A stretch of DNA of 64,000 nt from Candidatus Woesearchaeota archaeon. Lineage in GTDB: Archaea; Nanobdellota; Nanobdellia; Woesearchaeales; GW2011-AR4. The notes under the pieces were generated by a model that was not told the origin of the DNA, did not search any database, and was given only the letters and a program-made list of their open reading frames with translations. The translations under genes and the position numbers were made by a program. Below are positions 48,729-57,716 of the stretch, piece after piece (the stretch's first letter is position 1; each line of letters begins with the position of its first letter). The stretch covers positions 1 to 64,000 of the forward strand of contig JACQSQ010000013.1 in the NCBI GenBank assembly GCA_016211245.1. Direction: 5' to 3'.

Positions 48729-49653
48729 CTACAACGGCAAGAATTTGCTTGAAAACATGTTAAGATCGATTTCTAAATTAAGATATAGGGATTGCGAGAT
48801 TATTGTTCTTGACAACAAATCAACAGATGGGAGCCAGGAATTTGTTAGAAAGCTTAGGAATGTAAAACTGGTGGAGAATCCATCCAACATGGGCTATTCC
48901 GGCATAAATTCTGCAATCAAATATTGCAAGGGAGAGCTTATATTATTCTTGAACAATGACATGGAATTGGATTCCAATTGCCTGAAAGAGCTTGTAAAAA
49001 CAATAAACTCAGACAAGAATGCTTCTATGGCTGTCCCAAGATTAGTGAATTTTTATGATAAAAACCTGAAATCAGGAGGAACATGGCTGTCTAGGGCATT
49101 TTATAATGGACATTTAAAAGCGACTGGAAACGAAAAAATAAGTGAAGTGCCTTATCTTGGAGTTGGGCTGATAAGAAAGGATTTTGTAGATTTATTCGGT
49201 TATCTATTTGACCCTGATTACTTTATCTATGGCGAGGATGTGGATTTGGGGCTTAGGATACGATTAACAGGAAAGAAAGTGCTGTTTGACCCGAAAGCTA
49301 TAATGTACCATCTGCATTCTGTAACAATGCAGAAGCAAAGCAGATCGTTTTCTACGTATTTAATGGAAAGAAATCTTCTTATAACTGCTTTCAAGAATCT
49401 TGAAATCAAGAATCTTGCTTTATTCCTCCCTTATATTAAACTGATGAGGTTTGTTGCCTTTGTCAAAGATATTCTTACCTTAAGATTTGATTTGGCATTT
49501 TCAAGATTAAGGGCAATGTTTTGGATATTATTAAATTTCAACAAGGTTTTGAGAAAAAGGAATGAGACGCAGAAATTCAGGAAATCTGACGATTCTTATA
49601 TTCTGAAAGTGTTTAGCGAGAAATACATATTTAAGGAAAAGTTCAATGTTTGA
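48694..49653 (+). CDS. Glycosyltransferase family 2 (rhamnosyltransferase-like)
   Basis: A 319-residue protein: VSIIIVNYNGKNLLENMLRS, IIVLDNKSTDGSQEFVRKL, VENPSNMGYSGINSAIKYCK, LFLNNDMELD (metal-binding NND-like motif) and FIYGEDVDLGLRIRLTGKK (catalytic base region). This is the 'WcaA/rhamnosyltransferase' branch with a C-terminal helical part (about 240-310) that may touch the membrane. It overlaps the methyltransferase gene upstream and the convergent GT-C gene by 11 nt. Confidence 0.85.
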   Translation: MRKSFVSIIIVNYNGKNLLENMLRSISKLRYRDCEIIVLDNKSTDGSQEFVRKLRNVKLVENPSNMGYSGINSAIKYCKGELILFLNNDMELDSNCLKELVKTINSDKNASMAVPRLVNFYDKNLKSGGTWLSRAFYNGHLKATGNEKISEVPYLGVGLIRKDFVDLFGYLFDPDYFIYGEDVDLGLRIRLTGKKVLFDPKAIMYHLHSVTMQKQSRSFSTYLMERNLLITAFKNLEIKNLALFLPYIKLMRFVAFVKDILTLRFDLAFSRLRAMFWILLNFNKVLRKRNETQKFRKSDDSYILKVFSEKYIFKEKFNV

Positions 49654-51139
49654 TTTCGTACACTATGGTGCCGGTTTCTTTGTTGGAGTAAGCAATATTA
49701 TACCCTTTTGTTTGTATGGCTTTTAATGAGTTATCGTCTAAAATGGCCCTTCTATCAAGCCAGAAATCCTGGTTTGTGAACATATACTTCGCTTTTCCCA
49801 AGTTTTCTTCGTCAAAATACAAGGAAATCCTTTCGATGTTGTAGGGAATGCACTGCCCGTTTGCTATAAACACATCATCATGATTTGTGTTTTCCTTTAC
49901 CCATTTAAAGTCTTCTTTATAGAAATTCCAGTAATTTGAGGCCAGATAAGTTTTTGCGAAAGAGGTGAAGACAAAGCCCGCAGAAACCAATACTATCAAG
50001 ACTATGAAAATTTTTTTCAGAGAAACATTACTTAAAACCTTATCATACCCAAAAGCCCAGAAAACAGCCAAGGCCGGAAACCCAGGCAGAATTATTCTTG
50101 AAACTCCGAAGCCGACATTCGGGACATAGAGCAGGAATAAGATGAAGTAAGAAAAAATCCACACGCCAAGCTTGCCTTTTTCATCAAATTTCCTGAAAAA
50201 CCCAACGAACAAGGGAATGAGGAATACAAAAGTGCCGAACAGCCATATTGGGAGCAGCATTTTCATGTATTTTATGTCCAACAATGACAATAAGGTGTAG
50301 TTTCCGTCAGGCACGCCAAAAATCCCGAAATAAGTCGATATTATGAGATTCGGGCTTGCCAGCCTCTCAAACTCGAAAATACTGTATGACTTTAATTCAT
50401 AGCCCTTAAATGCAAAATTAAGGAAAGGCCAGATTGGGTTGCCCAGCAACAGCCAGTTTCTTATGAACCATGGAGAAGGTATAAGCAAAGATATTACAAT
50501 TAATATTATCGATTTTTTAAAAAATAATTTGTTGTTGGAAGTCTTTTTGTATAGGATAAACAGCAGCACAGGAATGACAAATAATCCATTGTATTTGGTT
50601 AAAATGGACAATCCAGCAGCGATTCCAGAGAGATATATCTTATCATTCATCAAGAAATATATACTCAAAACCACAAAAAACACAAGCATGCTCTCTACAT
50701 AACTTAATACGCTGTAGTCGATAAAAATCGGGATGAATGCGAGGAAAATTGCCGAATAAAATGCAATTTTTGAATTTATTAATTTCTTAATAATTAAAAA
50801 TGAAAATGCTAAAGACAAAATGCCGAATATCGGCGATATGAATTTGACCGCAAAGTTTGCGGCATTATGGCTAAACGAATTAAAAATGAAATAAACGATT
50901 GCAGCAAAAATATGGTATAAAGGGGGACTCCAGAACGGCTCGTCCCTGCCTAAAGGCTCGAATAAAGGAATTTTTTTGTTCTCCGCCATGAACCTTGAGA
51001 TTGACATGTACCAGCAGCCATCTCCAGAGATATGGTAGGGTGAGGTTAAAGACAGAACAATTAACGAGAAAAGAATAATTAAGTATATTGAATATTTGGT
51101 GTATTTGTCATAGCTTTGGAATTCCTTAATCCTGCTCAT
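49643..51139 (-). CDS. GT-C membrane glycosyltransferase (PMT/GT39-like)
   Basis: A 498-residue protein with about 11-12 membrane helices. The first loop has HISGDGCWYMSISRFMAEN, where PMT-type enzymes carry the catalytic acidic residue, followed by EPLGRDEPFWSPPLYHIFAA. The region ILTKYNGLFVIPVLLFIL and a C-terminal extracytoplasmic tail of about 100 residues are typical. Its start codon overlaps the stop of the GT4 gene by 4 nt, so the pair is an operon reading leftwards. Confidence 0.8.
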   Translation of the reverse strand: MSRIKEFQSYDKYTKYSIYLIILFSLIVLSLTSPYHISGDGCWYMSISRFMAENKKIPLFEPLGRDEPFWSPPLYHIFAAIVYFIFNSFSHNAANFAVKFISPIFGILSLAFSFLIIKKLINSKIAFYSAIFLAFIPIFIDYSVLSYVESMLVFFVVLSIYFLMNDKIYLSGIAAGLSILTKYNGLFVIPVLLFILYKKTSNNKLFFKKSIILIVISLLIPSPWFIRNWLLLGNPIWPFLNFAFKGYELKSYSIFEFERLASPNLIISTYFGIFGVPDGNYTLLSLLDIKYMKMLLPIWLFGTFVFLIPLFVGFFRKFDEKGKLGVWIFSYFILFLLYVPNVGFGVSRIILPGFPALAVFWAFGYDKVLSNVSLKKIFIVLIVLVSAGFVFTSFAKTYLASNYWNFYKEDFKWVKENTNHDDVFIANGQCIPYNIERISLYFDEENLGKAKYMFTNQDFWLDRRAILDDNSLKAIQTKGYNIAYSNKETGTIVYEIKH

Positions 51140-52143
51140 TTCAACAACCTTATTATCGCATCTGCAAATCCGTCAATATCATCTTTTTTTACCAAAATCC
51201 CATTCTTTACAATCTCAGGGTGAGAGCCTATGCCGAATGCAACAACTTTTTTGCCGCAGGCTTGTGCCTCTGCTACCGGCAGGTCAAACCCTTCCCATAA
51301 TGAAGCTGTAACATACAAATTACACGCAGCATAATAGTTTGGAAGCTCTTTGTCATTTATTGATTCCTTAAATATAACGTTCTTATTTGCCGCTTCCTTC
51401 AATTCTTTATAATATCTTTTGAATGTTGGCTTTCCAGCTATTAACAGCTTTGTATTCTGCATTTCCTCATTAACGATGTCAAAGATTTTCAACAGGGTAT
51501 GGATGTTTTTATGTGGCGATAATCTGCCTATGAAGAATAGCAATTTCTCTTTATCCTCAACTCTAAGCTTTTTCCTGACTGCCTTTCCGCTTAATCCCTT
51601 TCTGTATCTTGGATCAATTTTGTTGTAGACGACCTCACTATCAATTCCCGTCTCTTTTTTTAACTCGTCTTTCAGGAATTTGCTGACTGAAACAGCTTCA
51701 TCAACACTGTTTAATGACAATTTAGTGAAATAACCAAATAATTTCATGTAAATTTTTTCTAATGGATTGCTAAAAAGCTCACTATAACCAACCCCATGAT
51801 TATAATAGATATATTTTATCCCGTAATGCCTTTTCGCTTCGGAAGCAATACTATTCATTGGGTACTGATGCGAAATAATCAAATTATAATCTTTTAATTT
51901 ATTGACTGCCTTGCTCATTTTTAAAAAATCTAAAAAGAAAAATAACCTGTATACTCTCTGCAGAAACAATGATTTTGGCATTCCCAGTATCTCTAACTTG
52001 TAGCCATCGGGCTTGATATTTCCTTCAAGTGCGAAAACAGTAACTTCATTACCCTTACTACTGTACTCCTTAGCCTGCTGCTCTGCAACCCTGTCAGGGC
52101 CGCTATAGTGGGAAAATGTGGATGTAAGGATAGCCGTTTTCAT
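51136..52143 (-). CDS. Glycosyltransferase family 4
   Basis: A 335-residue GT-B enzyme: TAILTSTFSHYSGPDRVAEQ at the start, ISHQYPMNSIASEAKRHYG, LLFFIGRLSPHKNIHTLL, KLLIAGKPTFKRYYKELKEA and SLWEGFDLPVAEAQACGKKV, the last containing the conserved E-x7-E. It matches the sugar-nucleotide-using GT4 family. First gene of a two-gene minus-strand operon with the GT-C gene. Confidence 0.85.
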   Translation of the reverse strand: MKTAILTSTFSHYSGPDRVAEQQAKEYSSKGNEVTVFALEGNIKPDGYKLEILGMPKSLFLQRVYRLFFFLDFLKMSKAVNKLKDYNLIISHQYPMNSIASEAKRHYGIKYIYYNHGVGYSELFSNPLEKIYMKLFGYFTKLSLNSVDEAVSVSKFLKDELKKETGIDSEVVYNKIDPRYRKGLSGKAVRKKLRVEDKEKLLFFIGRLSPHKNIHTLLKIFDIVNEEMQNTKLLIAGKPTFKRYYKELKEAANKNVIFKESINDKELPNYYAACNLYVTASLWEGFDLPVAEAQACGKKVVAFGIGSHPEIVKNGILVKKDDIDGFADAIIRLLK

Positions 52144-52166
52144 TATTATAGAATTTAATTGACTGG

Positions 52167-52174
52167 TTTAAAAA
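52167..52174 (-). promoter_or_regulatory. TATA box of the GT4/GT-C operon
   Basis: Minus-strand TTTTTAAA is centred about 27 nt before the ATG at 52143. Confidence 0.55.
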
Positions 52175-52241
52175 TGTTGTTAAGAACAGAATGCTGCCAG
52201 TTTATCGTTAGATTTGTTTGTGACAATTTTTAATCAAAAGC

Positions 52242-52249
52242 TTTAAAAA
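52242..52249 (+). promoter_or_regulatory. TATA box of the GT9 gene at 52273
   Basis: TTTAAAAA is centred about 27 nt before the ATG at 52273. Confidence 0.55.
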
Positions 52250-52272
52250 CATACTTCCGATTTTGCATACCA

Positions 52273-53496
52273 ATGATTCAGCCAGATACCATGAGGAAAG
52301 TCGATTACTGGTTAGGGATACCTATCTGTTTTGCGCTCACAATATGGTACAAGCTGCAAAGATTACTGGGATTGAAAAATCCAAAATATAATGAAAAGCC
52401 AAAGAATGTACTGTTTATAGAATTAGCGGAAATGGGAAGCACCGTTTTAGCTTATCCTACGATTAAAAAGCTGAAGTCAACATATCCAAATGCCAATGCG
52501 CATTTTTTGCTGTTCAAGCACATTGATGCGAGCATGGAAATCTTGAACGTAATACCAAAAGAAAATGTTTTGACAATTGAGGTTAAGAATATTTTTACCT
52601 TGACAAGGGATACTTTAAAGCTCATGTATACCTGCAGGAAAAAGAAGGTTGATACTGTCATAAATCTTGAGATGTTTGCGAGGTACAGCACGATATTAGG
52701 GTATATAAGCGGTGCAAGAAAAAGAGTTGGGTTTTACGGGTATGAGATGGAAGGCTTGTATATTGGAAACTTTTTAACTCATAAAGTAATTTACAATCCG
52801 CACATCCATACGGCGCATTCCTTCATCGCATTAGTAAGGGCATTGCAGTCTCCATTAAATGAAGCCCCAATGGCCAAATACTCAATCTTGGAAGACAAAC
52901 TGGGAGTGCCAAAGATAAAATCGGATAATAAGGCAAAGGAAAACATATGGAAGAAACTAAAAGAAATAAATCCCGATGTCAATGAGAAGAAGAAATTGAT
53001 TTTGGTTAATCCAAATGCAAGCAAGCTGATAGCCATAAGGAAATGGCCGTTGGAGAATTATGCCAAATTAGTAAAAAAACTGATTGAAGATAAGGATATT
53101 TATGTTGTTATTATCGGAGTTGTCAATGAAAAACCTGATGCAGAATTTATTGTTGATTATGTTAAAAATAAAAGAGTTCTGGATTTAACCGGAAAGACTA
53201 CTTTGAAAGAACTGATTGATTTATTTAATATTGGAAAAGTTTTGGTGACAAACGATTCAGGACCTGCTCATTTTGCTTCATTGACAAACATCCACATAAT
53301 TGTCTTTTTTGGGCCTGAAACGCCTGAATTGTACAAGCCGATGAGCGCCAATGTGACTGTCATGTACTCCCATTTTGCATGCAGCCCCTGCGTTTCTGCA
53401 TACAACCAGAGATTGAGCCCGTGCAATAATAATTTGTGCCTTAAGAGCATTGATGTGGAGAGGGCTTATGGGACCGTGAGGAAGGTTGTTAAATAA
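52273..53496 (+). CDS. Glycosyltransferase family 9 (heptosyltransferase-like)
   Basis: A 407-residue GT-B enzyme with an N-terminal amphipathic or membrane-associated stretch (about 10-32) before VLFIELAEMGSTVLAYPTIK, the GT9 entry motif. Later: DTVINLEMFARYSTILGYIS, LILVNPNASKLIAIRKWPLE, and LVTNDSGPAHFASLTNIHII, the GT9 donor site. Six cysteines are clustered near the end (HFACSPCVSAYNQRLSPCNN and CL). It is longer than the GT9 at 7403. A single-gene unit. Confidence 0.83.
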   Translation: MIQPDTMRKVDYWLGIPICFALTIWYKLQRLLGLKNPKYNEKPKNVLFIELAEMGSTVLAYPTIKKLKSTYPNANAHFLLFKHIDASMEILNVIPKENVLTIEVKNIFTLTRDTLKLMYTCRKKKVDTVINLEMFARYSTILGYISGARKRVGFYGYEMEGLYIGNFLTHKVIYNPHIHTAHSFIALVRALQSPLNEAPMAKYSILEDKLGVPKIKSDNKAKENIWKKLKEINPDVNEKKKLILVNPNASKLIAIRKWPLENYAKLVKKLIEDKDIYVVIIGVVNEKPDAEFIVDYVKNKRVLDLTGKTTLKELIDLFNIGKVLVTNDSGPAHFASLTNIHIIVFFGPETPELYKPMSANVTVMYSHFACSPCVSAYNQRLSPCNNNLCLKSIDVERAYGTVRKVVK

Positions 53497-53525
53497 TTCT
53501 TTTGACGTCTTTAAATATAGGAAGG

Positions 53526-53533
53526 TTTTTAAA
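53526..53533 (+). promoter_or_regulatory. TATA box, with Shine-Dalgarno-like GGGGGT, of the 53569 gene
   Basis: TTTTTAAA predicts a start near 53556, giving a leader of about 13 nt that contains GGGGGT (53559-53564) 4 nt before the GTG start. This is an exception to the leaderless rule in the window. Confidence 0.5.
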
Positions 53534-53568
53534 CAGCATTCTATATTGAAAGTAATCTGGGGGTAAAA

Positions 53569-54588
53569 GTGAAGTTTAGTGCTATCGCAACTAAAGCGTC
53601 TATTGTAATTGCTGTCCTATTCCTAGCCATATCAATTTTTCTTATATTATCCAATGCGCAGCTTAAGAAGGAAATTTTCGAAGCCAAGGAAGGCTCGCAG
53701 AAGATTGAGCAGAACTTCAAGGCTCTCAAGACCAGCTACGAGCGGGTCAAGAAAGAGAGCGAAGCCCTCAAAGAGCTTAATGACATGCTTAAGAAAGAGT
53801 CCTCATCATTAAGTGCCGAGATGAAGGAAACGGAGATAGAGCTACAGAAGACGCTCGACAGGCTAAGTGATTTTCAGAGCACTGTCCAAAAATCCATACA
53901 ATGGTTTAAGGCTAATGTAAATATAGAAAACCTTTCCAAGTACGAGAAAGTCAGGAACGACCTTGCCAAATGCATCAAGACAAAAAATGAATGCGAGATT
54001 GACTTGTTATGCATAAACGAGGTAAACAAGGAAAACCATTTCAGATACAGGTATGATGGGGACACCACAGGCAAAGCGGACTTCCTGAAGGACCTGGAGC
54101 TTGTTTACAAGCAGAATGGCGGAGACTGCGAGGACTTTTCCCTGCTATTCAGGGCAGAGTATAATTACCTGCTGAACAAGTGCATGATTAATTATACGAG
54201 AGACAGGATATATTCTGTCACTGAAGACACGAGGATTGATGAAGACTATATGTACATAATCTGCGGCACATTTGACCCATGGCTTGGCCACTGCCTTGTT
54301 GGGCTGACAAAAAACCCTGTCGAAAGCTCGGCAGATATCTATCAAAATATCAAAGAAAGCGTGATGGTTGAGCCCCAGAACGGGCAGTTTGTCGGCTACA
54401 TGAACGACACCAAGCTGGTTAAAATATTCGATGACGGAATGCCTCCGGATACGCTGCATTACCTGGACTTTGTCATAACAGATGATGATCTGAATATATT
54501 TTACCCATACGGGGAAACAGTCGCATGGGTCGGCTACCACGATTTTCTTGAAATATCAGAATCGCTCAAGGAAGGTGTGGAAAAATGA
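53569..54588 (+). CDS. Membrane-anchored coiled-coil protein with transglutaminase-like cysteine domain
   Basis: A 339-residue protein starting with GTG. An N-terminal membrane helix (about 9-28) is followed by a charged coiled coil (about 29-115), then an extracytoplasmic alpha/beta domain. LVYKQNGGDCEDFSLLFRAE has the 'G.CeD.a' catalytic-cysteine motif of transglutaminase-like proteases, and FDPWLGHCLVGL gives a His about 75 residues later; NDDLNIFYPYG offers an Asp. Such enzymes cleave or cross-link proteins or act on cell-wall peptides. An ATGA overlap couples it to the lipoprotein-like gene downstream. Confidence 0.7.
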   Translation: MKFSAIATKASIVIAVLFLAISIFLILSNAQLKKEIFEAKEGSQKIEQNFKALKTSYERVKKESEALKELNDMLKKESSSLSAEMKETEIELQKTLDRLSDFQSTVQKSIQWFKANVNIENLSKYEKVRNDLAKCIKTKNECEIDLLCINEVNKENHFRYRYDGDTTGKADFLKDLELVYKQNGGDCEDFSLLFRAEYNYLLNKCMINYTRDRIYSVTEDTRIDEDYMYIICGTFDPWLGHCLVGLTKNPVESSADIYQNIKESVMVEPQNGQFVGYMNDTKLVKIFDDGMPPDTLHYLDFVITDDDLNIFYPYGETVAWVGYHDFLEISESLKEGVEK

Positions 54589-55721
54589 AACTGAAACTAT
54601 CCATTTTTGTAATATTTCTTTTTATTATATCATGCACCCAATCCGCAAATCAGGATGCATGCGTCCAAGGCAAGATAAAGATTGCAGGAGAATGCTGCTT
54701 TGATTCCAACAGCAATTCAATATGCGATGATCTGGAGCCAAAAAGCAATGAAGCAAAGCCAAAATCCGAGATGACAAAAGTAACAGGCGAGGTTTCCAAG
54801 CCACTCAGGCAACAATACATCAGCCTGAAAGAACTGGAAGACGGAATCAACAAGAGCTATTTTCCGATAAAAAGATACAAGTTTAAAGACGAGGAAAACA
54901 GAAATGCAACCGGAATAGAAAACACTTTTGACCTCAGAATATCAACATTGACTTACGAAATTGTCAGGTTTGGAATCCTTAAAATCAAAAAAGATTATAA
55001 CTTTCTCACAAGAGAAGAAAATTTCACAAATTTTGTCCAAAGAAGATACGATTTGAAGGTTAAAAACAACGATATTGACGCCAAATCTTATATAGATTAC
55101 AAGCAGATTGACAATGATGATTGGAATGAGGCTGATTATCTTTATGACCATAAACTAGGAGGCATAAATGTTGCCGGTAAAAAGGTGTTTCTTGAGAAGC
55201 ATTTTATTCTTTGGTACGTAGATAATGGATTAAAAGACATCTCTATAGAATACAAGATTAATTTATGGTGCACTCCTGAGCTTGTTGTCGAAGTCCATGA
55301 AACTGAGACATTTGATTTCCTGCTGACATATGGAGATGCCTTCAAGGAAAACCATGTTTACATAAATGGCTTGCTTGAACAGCAAAAAAAGCCTATGATG
55401 AAGGATGCCGAAAAAATCCTGAATGTGTGTTCAGGAAATGCACAAGCGTTGAAGTTAAAACCAGAAGAAGTCGTATTTTACGGAAAAGACGGGTTCTATC
55501 CGTCAGAAGTGAAAATGAAGGCAGGAAACAAGCTGATAATCCATAATGAAAATGACTACACCAAAGCAGAGTTCTTTACTTTTATTGGAGATAAAACCGG
55601 CGCTTTCCTTAGCCCTCTTGTAAATTACACAACATCCGAGGAAGTGCAGATAAAACAGCCAGACACTTACACATTGCTTGTTCCCGAGTATGCAGGAAGG
55701 GTAAAAATAATTGCAGAGTAA
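54585..55721 (+). CDS. Lipoprotein-like protein with C-terminal cupredoxin-like domain lacking copper ligands
   Basis: A 378-residue protein. The signal peptide ends in FIISC, a lipobox-like site (Cys17), followed by a Cys-rich start (CVQGKIKIAGECCFDSNSNS). The middle domain (about 70-285) is not recognised. The last 85 residues (VVFYGKDGFYPSEVKMKAGN, then LIIHNENDYTKAEF) resemble a cupredoxin-type beta sandwich, but no His/Cys/Met copper set is visible. It is coupled to the transglutaminase-like gene; the two may act together at the cell surface. Function unknown. Confidence 0.6.
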   Translation: MKLKLSIFVIFLFIISCTQSANQDACVQGKIKIAGECCFDSNSNSICDDLEPKSNEAKPKSEMTKVTGEVSKPLRQQYISLKELEDGINKSYFPIKRYKFKDEENRNATGIENTFDLRISTLTYEIVRFGILKIKKDYNFLTREENFTNFVQRRYDLKVKNNDIDAKSYIDYKQIDNDDWNEADYLYDHKLGGINVAGKKVFLEKHFILWYVDNGLKDISIEYKINLWCTPELVVEVHETETFDFLLTYGDAFKENHVYINGLLEQQKKPMMKDAEKILNVCSGNAQALKLKPEEVVFYGKDGFYPSEVKMKAGNKLIIHNENDYTKAEFFTFIGDKTGAFLSPLVNYTTSEEVQIKQPDTYTLLVPEYAGRVKIIAE

Positions 55722-55755
55722 ATGGCTCGTTTTTATCTATTTCATTCAGCAAATC

Positions 55756-55763
55756 TTTATAAA
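55756..55763 (+). promoter_or_regulatory. TATA box of the 55786-58856 operon
   Basis: TTTATAAA is centred 26.5 nt before the ATG at 55786. Confidence 0.65.
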
Positions 55764-55785
55764 CAGATTTATTTGACTATGCTAT

Positions 55786-57393
55786 ATGAAATTAAATAAG
55801 AAATATCTGCAGACTTTCATCTTTATACTTGTATATCTCTATGCCATTTACTTCTGGTCGCAGCCCCTGCAGGAAAGAAAACTGCCTTATGGGGAATATG
55901 ACGCGATGTCTCATTTTGAAGTGGCAGACTATATTGCCTATCATGACAAGTCATTCATGAAGCTGCCGCCCTACATTGACTTGAGGTACGGGAATGACAA
56001 CCAATTCAGGCCGCATACCTTGTGGTATCCGCCGGCATTCCACAGCTCCTTGGCAGCTGCGGAAGCGATTGGAGGGGAAAGGGTAGTGCCTGTGTTTTTG
56101 ATGAATGCAATACTCTCAACTTTTATTATTATAACCGTTTATTTTGTCATAAGCTCTTTATTCGGCTTTCTGCCTGCGATTCTCTCAGCAATCTTATTAA
56201 TTTTCTCGCCAAGAGACTTCATGCCCCACTTATGGGGGCAATGGCCCGAGAGGTTTGCCTATGCCCTTATACCAATAATATTGTACTGCTTTTACAAATA
56301 TCTGGCAAGCTTTCAGCAGGAAAAGAAAGACCAAAAATACATATATTTTGCAGCGCTATTTCTTGGAATAGACATTTTAGTGCATCCATTGGCATTCTTT
56401 CATTCTGCAGCCGGATTGCTTGTGCTTTATATATTCATGGCAATAAAGCATAGAAAAGCATTCTTTAATCTAAAACATTTGGCGATTGCAGCACTAATCT
56501 TTATTGTGTTATTCATGATGTTTCCCTACCAAACACTTGATATTTTCTCGACATTCAAGTCTAAACCAAACAGCCAAGCCCCAGCCATGGACTTCTCAAG
56601 GATGTTCAAATGGAGCCTAAACCCTGCTGATTACTCGGGAAGCGTTCCTTCAAATTATTTTTCATTTGGAGAAATGCATGGGTTATGGACAATGCCTTTT
56701 TTGTTGCTGGGCATATTATTCCTGGCTTTGAGGAGGGAAGACAAGGACATGCTGCTTTTGGCATGGCTTGTGAGCCTTTACCTTGTCTTGCACAGGGACT
56801 TTGTTGGCAAAGCAACTTTTTTGCACAGGTCCCTGTCGGCGACAGCCCATATATTCGCCCCTCTGACAGCAATCGGGGCCGTTTCCATTGCCTCTTTTGT
56901 GAGGCTTCCGGCAAACTATAAAATATATTTAAAATACGGAATAGCGGCTTTATTTGCGGCACTAGCCATTTATTTTAATTTTGCATACGCTTCCAGGGTG
57001 CTGAATAAAGACACCTATAATGATTTTTTAGGAACCTTAAACCAGCAGGAATTTGACGCAGGAAATTGGATTTTGAAGAATGCTCCTGAGCAATACACAG
57101 TTTCTGTTTTGGGGATTCCGCACCAGGATAATTTAATAGGCGGAACAGCAAAGAAAATACGATGGTTGGCTGCTGTTTCGCAGCATGTAAGCAGGTTTTA
57201 TTACCTTTATCCGGCAAATGAAACACAAAATCACCTGAAAAATGACTATTTCCTTGTTGACTACACTATGGCTTTAGCCATGAGTGATGCTGAAACTTCC
57301 AGCAAGCTGCAGGCTTTTGAAAAAAACGAGCTTTCAGGGCATACTTTGCTTTATGATAAGGGAAACATAAAGGTGTATAAGCTTGAACCTTAA
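55786..57393 (+). CDS. GT-C type membrane glycosyltransferase
   Basis: A 535-residue protein with about 11 membrane segments. The first outer loop has LPYGEYDAMSHFEVADYIAY, an acidic GT-C-type motif, followed by FRPHTLWYPPAFHSSLAAAE; HLWGQWPERFAYALIPIILY is reminiscent of the '.GQ.P...' segments in related archaeal proteins. The last 130 residues are extracytoplasmic. It closely parallels the 59194 product (YDxF/H, YYPP, FGHWPTLLSQF), which suggests paralogy. The 3' end overlaps the next small gene by 11 nt. Confidence 0.75.
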   Translation: MKLNKKYLQTFIFILVYLYAIYFWSQPLQERKLPYGEYDAMSHFEVADYIAYHDKSFMKLPPYIDLRYGNDNQFRPHTLWYPPAFHSSLAAAEAIGGERVVPVFLMNAILSTFIIITVYFVISSLFGFLPAILSAILLIFSPRDFMPHLWGQWPERFAYALIPIILYCFYKYLASFQQEKKDQKYIYFAALFLGIDILVHPLAFFHSAAGLLVLYIFMAIKHRKAFFNLKHLAIAALIFIVLFMMFPYQTLDIFSTFKSKPNSQAPAMDFSRMFKWSLNPADYSGSVPSNYFSFGEMHGLWTMPFLLLGILFLALRREDKDMLLLAWLVSLYLVLHRDFVGKATFLHRSLSATAHIFAPLTAIGAVSIASFVRLPANYKIYLKYGIAALFAALAIYFNFAYASRVLNKDTYNDFLGTLNQQEFDAGNWILKNAPEQYTVSVLGIPHQDNLIGGTAKKIRWLAAVSQHVSRFYYLYPANETQNHLKNDYFLVDYTMALAMSDAETSSKLQAFEKNELSGHTLLYDKGNIKVYKLEP

Positions 57394-57712
57394 AAACGAA
57401 TCAAAGGAAATATTGATTTTTGCATCAATTGCGCTATTAACAGCTTTAGCCTTCTCATTTTGGCTTTTCAGCTTGACAGGACTTAAAGTTGCATTGGCGA
57501 TTATTATAGGATTTTTGCCATTTTACATATTCCTCAATGCATTAAGCCTGGAAGAAGGCGAGAAGATAGTCTTTTCATTATTGCTTGGGATTACATTGTT
57601 CCCGTCTATTGCATTTCTTTTAGGATTTTTAATGCCTTTCAGGCTTTCAATGGCAGTTGCTTTTGCAGCCTTGGCAGCAGCGGCATTTGCGGCTGCAAAA
57701 TTCAGGAAATAG
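57383..57712 (+). CDS. Small DUF1616-like membrane protein
   Basis: A 109-residue protein beginning with TTG inside the GT-C gene (11-nt overlap). Three or four membrane helices (about 10-29, 31-50, 63-84 and 86-105) and an Ala-rich end. The arrangement 'LPFYIFLNALSLEEGEKIVF, then LGITLFPSIAFLLGF' is similar to the part of DUF1616 proteins that follows a GT-C enzyme. The 58857 product is a possible counterpart. Function unknown; a partner of the GT-C enzyme is a fair guess. Confidence 0.6.
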   Translation: MNLKNESKEILIFASIALLTALAFSFWLFSLTGLKVALAIIIGFLPFYIFLNALSLEEGEKIVFSLLLGITLFPSIAFLLGFLMPFRLSMAVAFAALAAAAFAAAKFRK

Positions 57713-57716
57713 GAAG

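Noticed and set aside
56022..56962. Overlapping frames of 118-143 codons inside the GT-C gene at 55786
   Set aside because: They lie fully within a membrane protein whose motifs and start are well supported; their composition looks like shifted hydrophobic codons.
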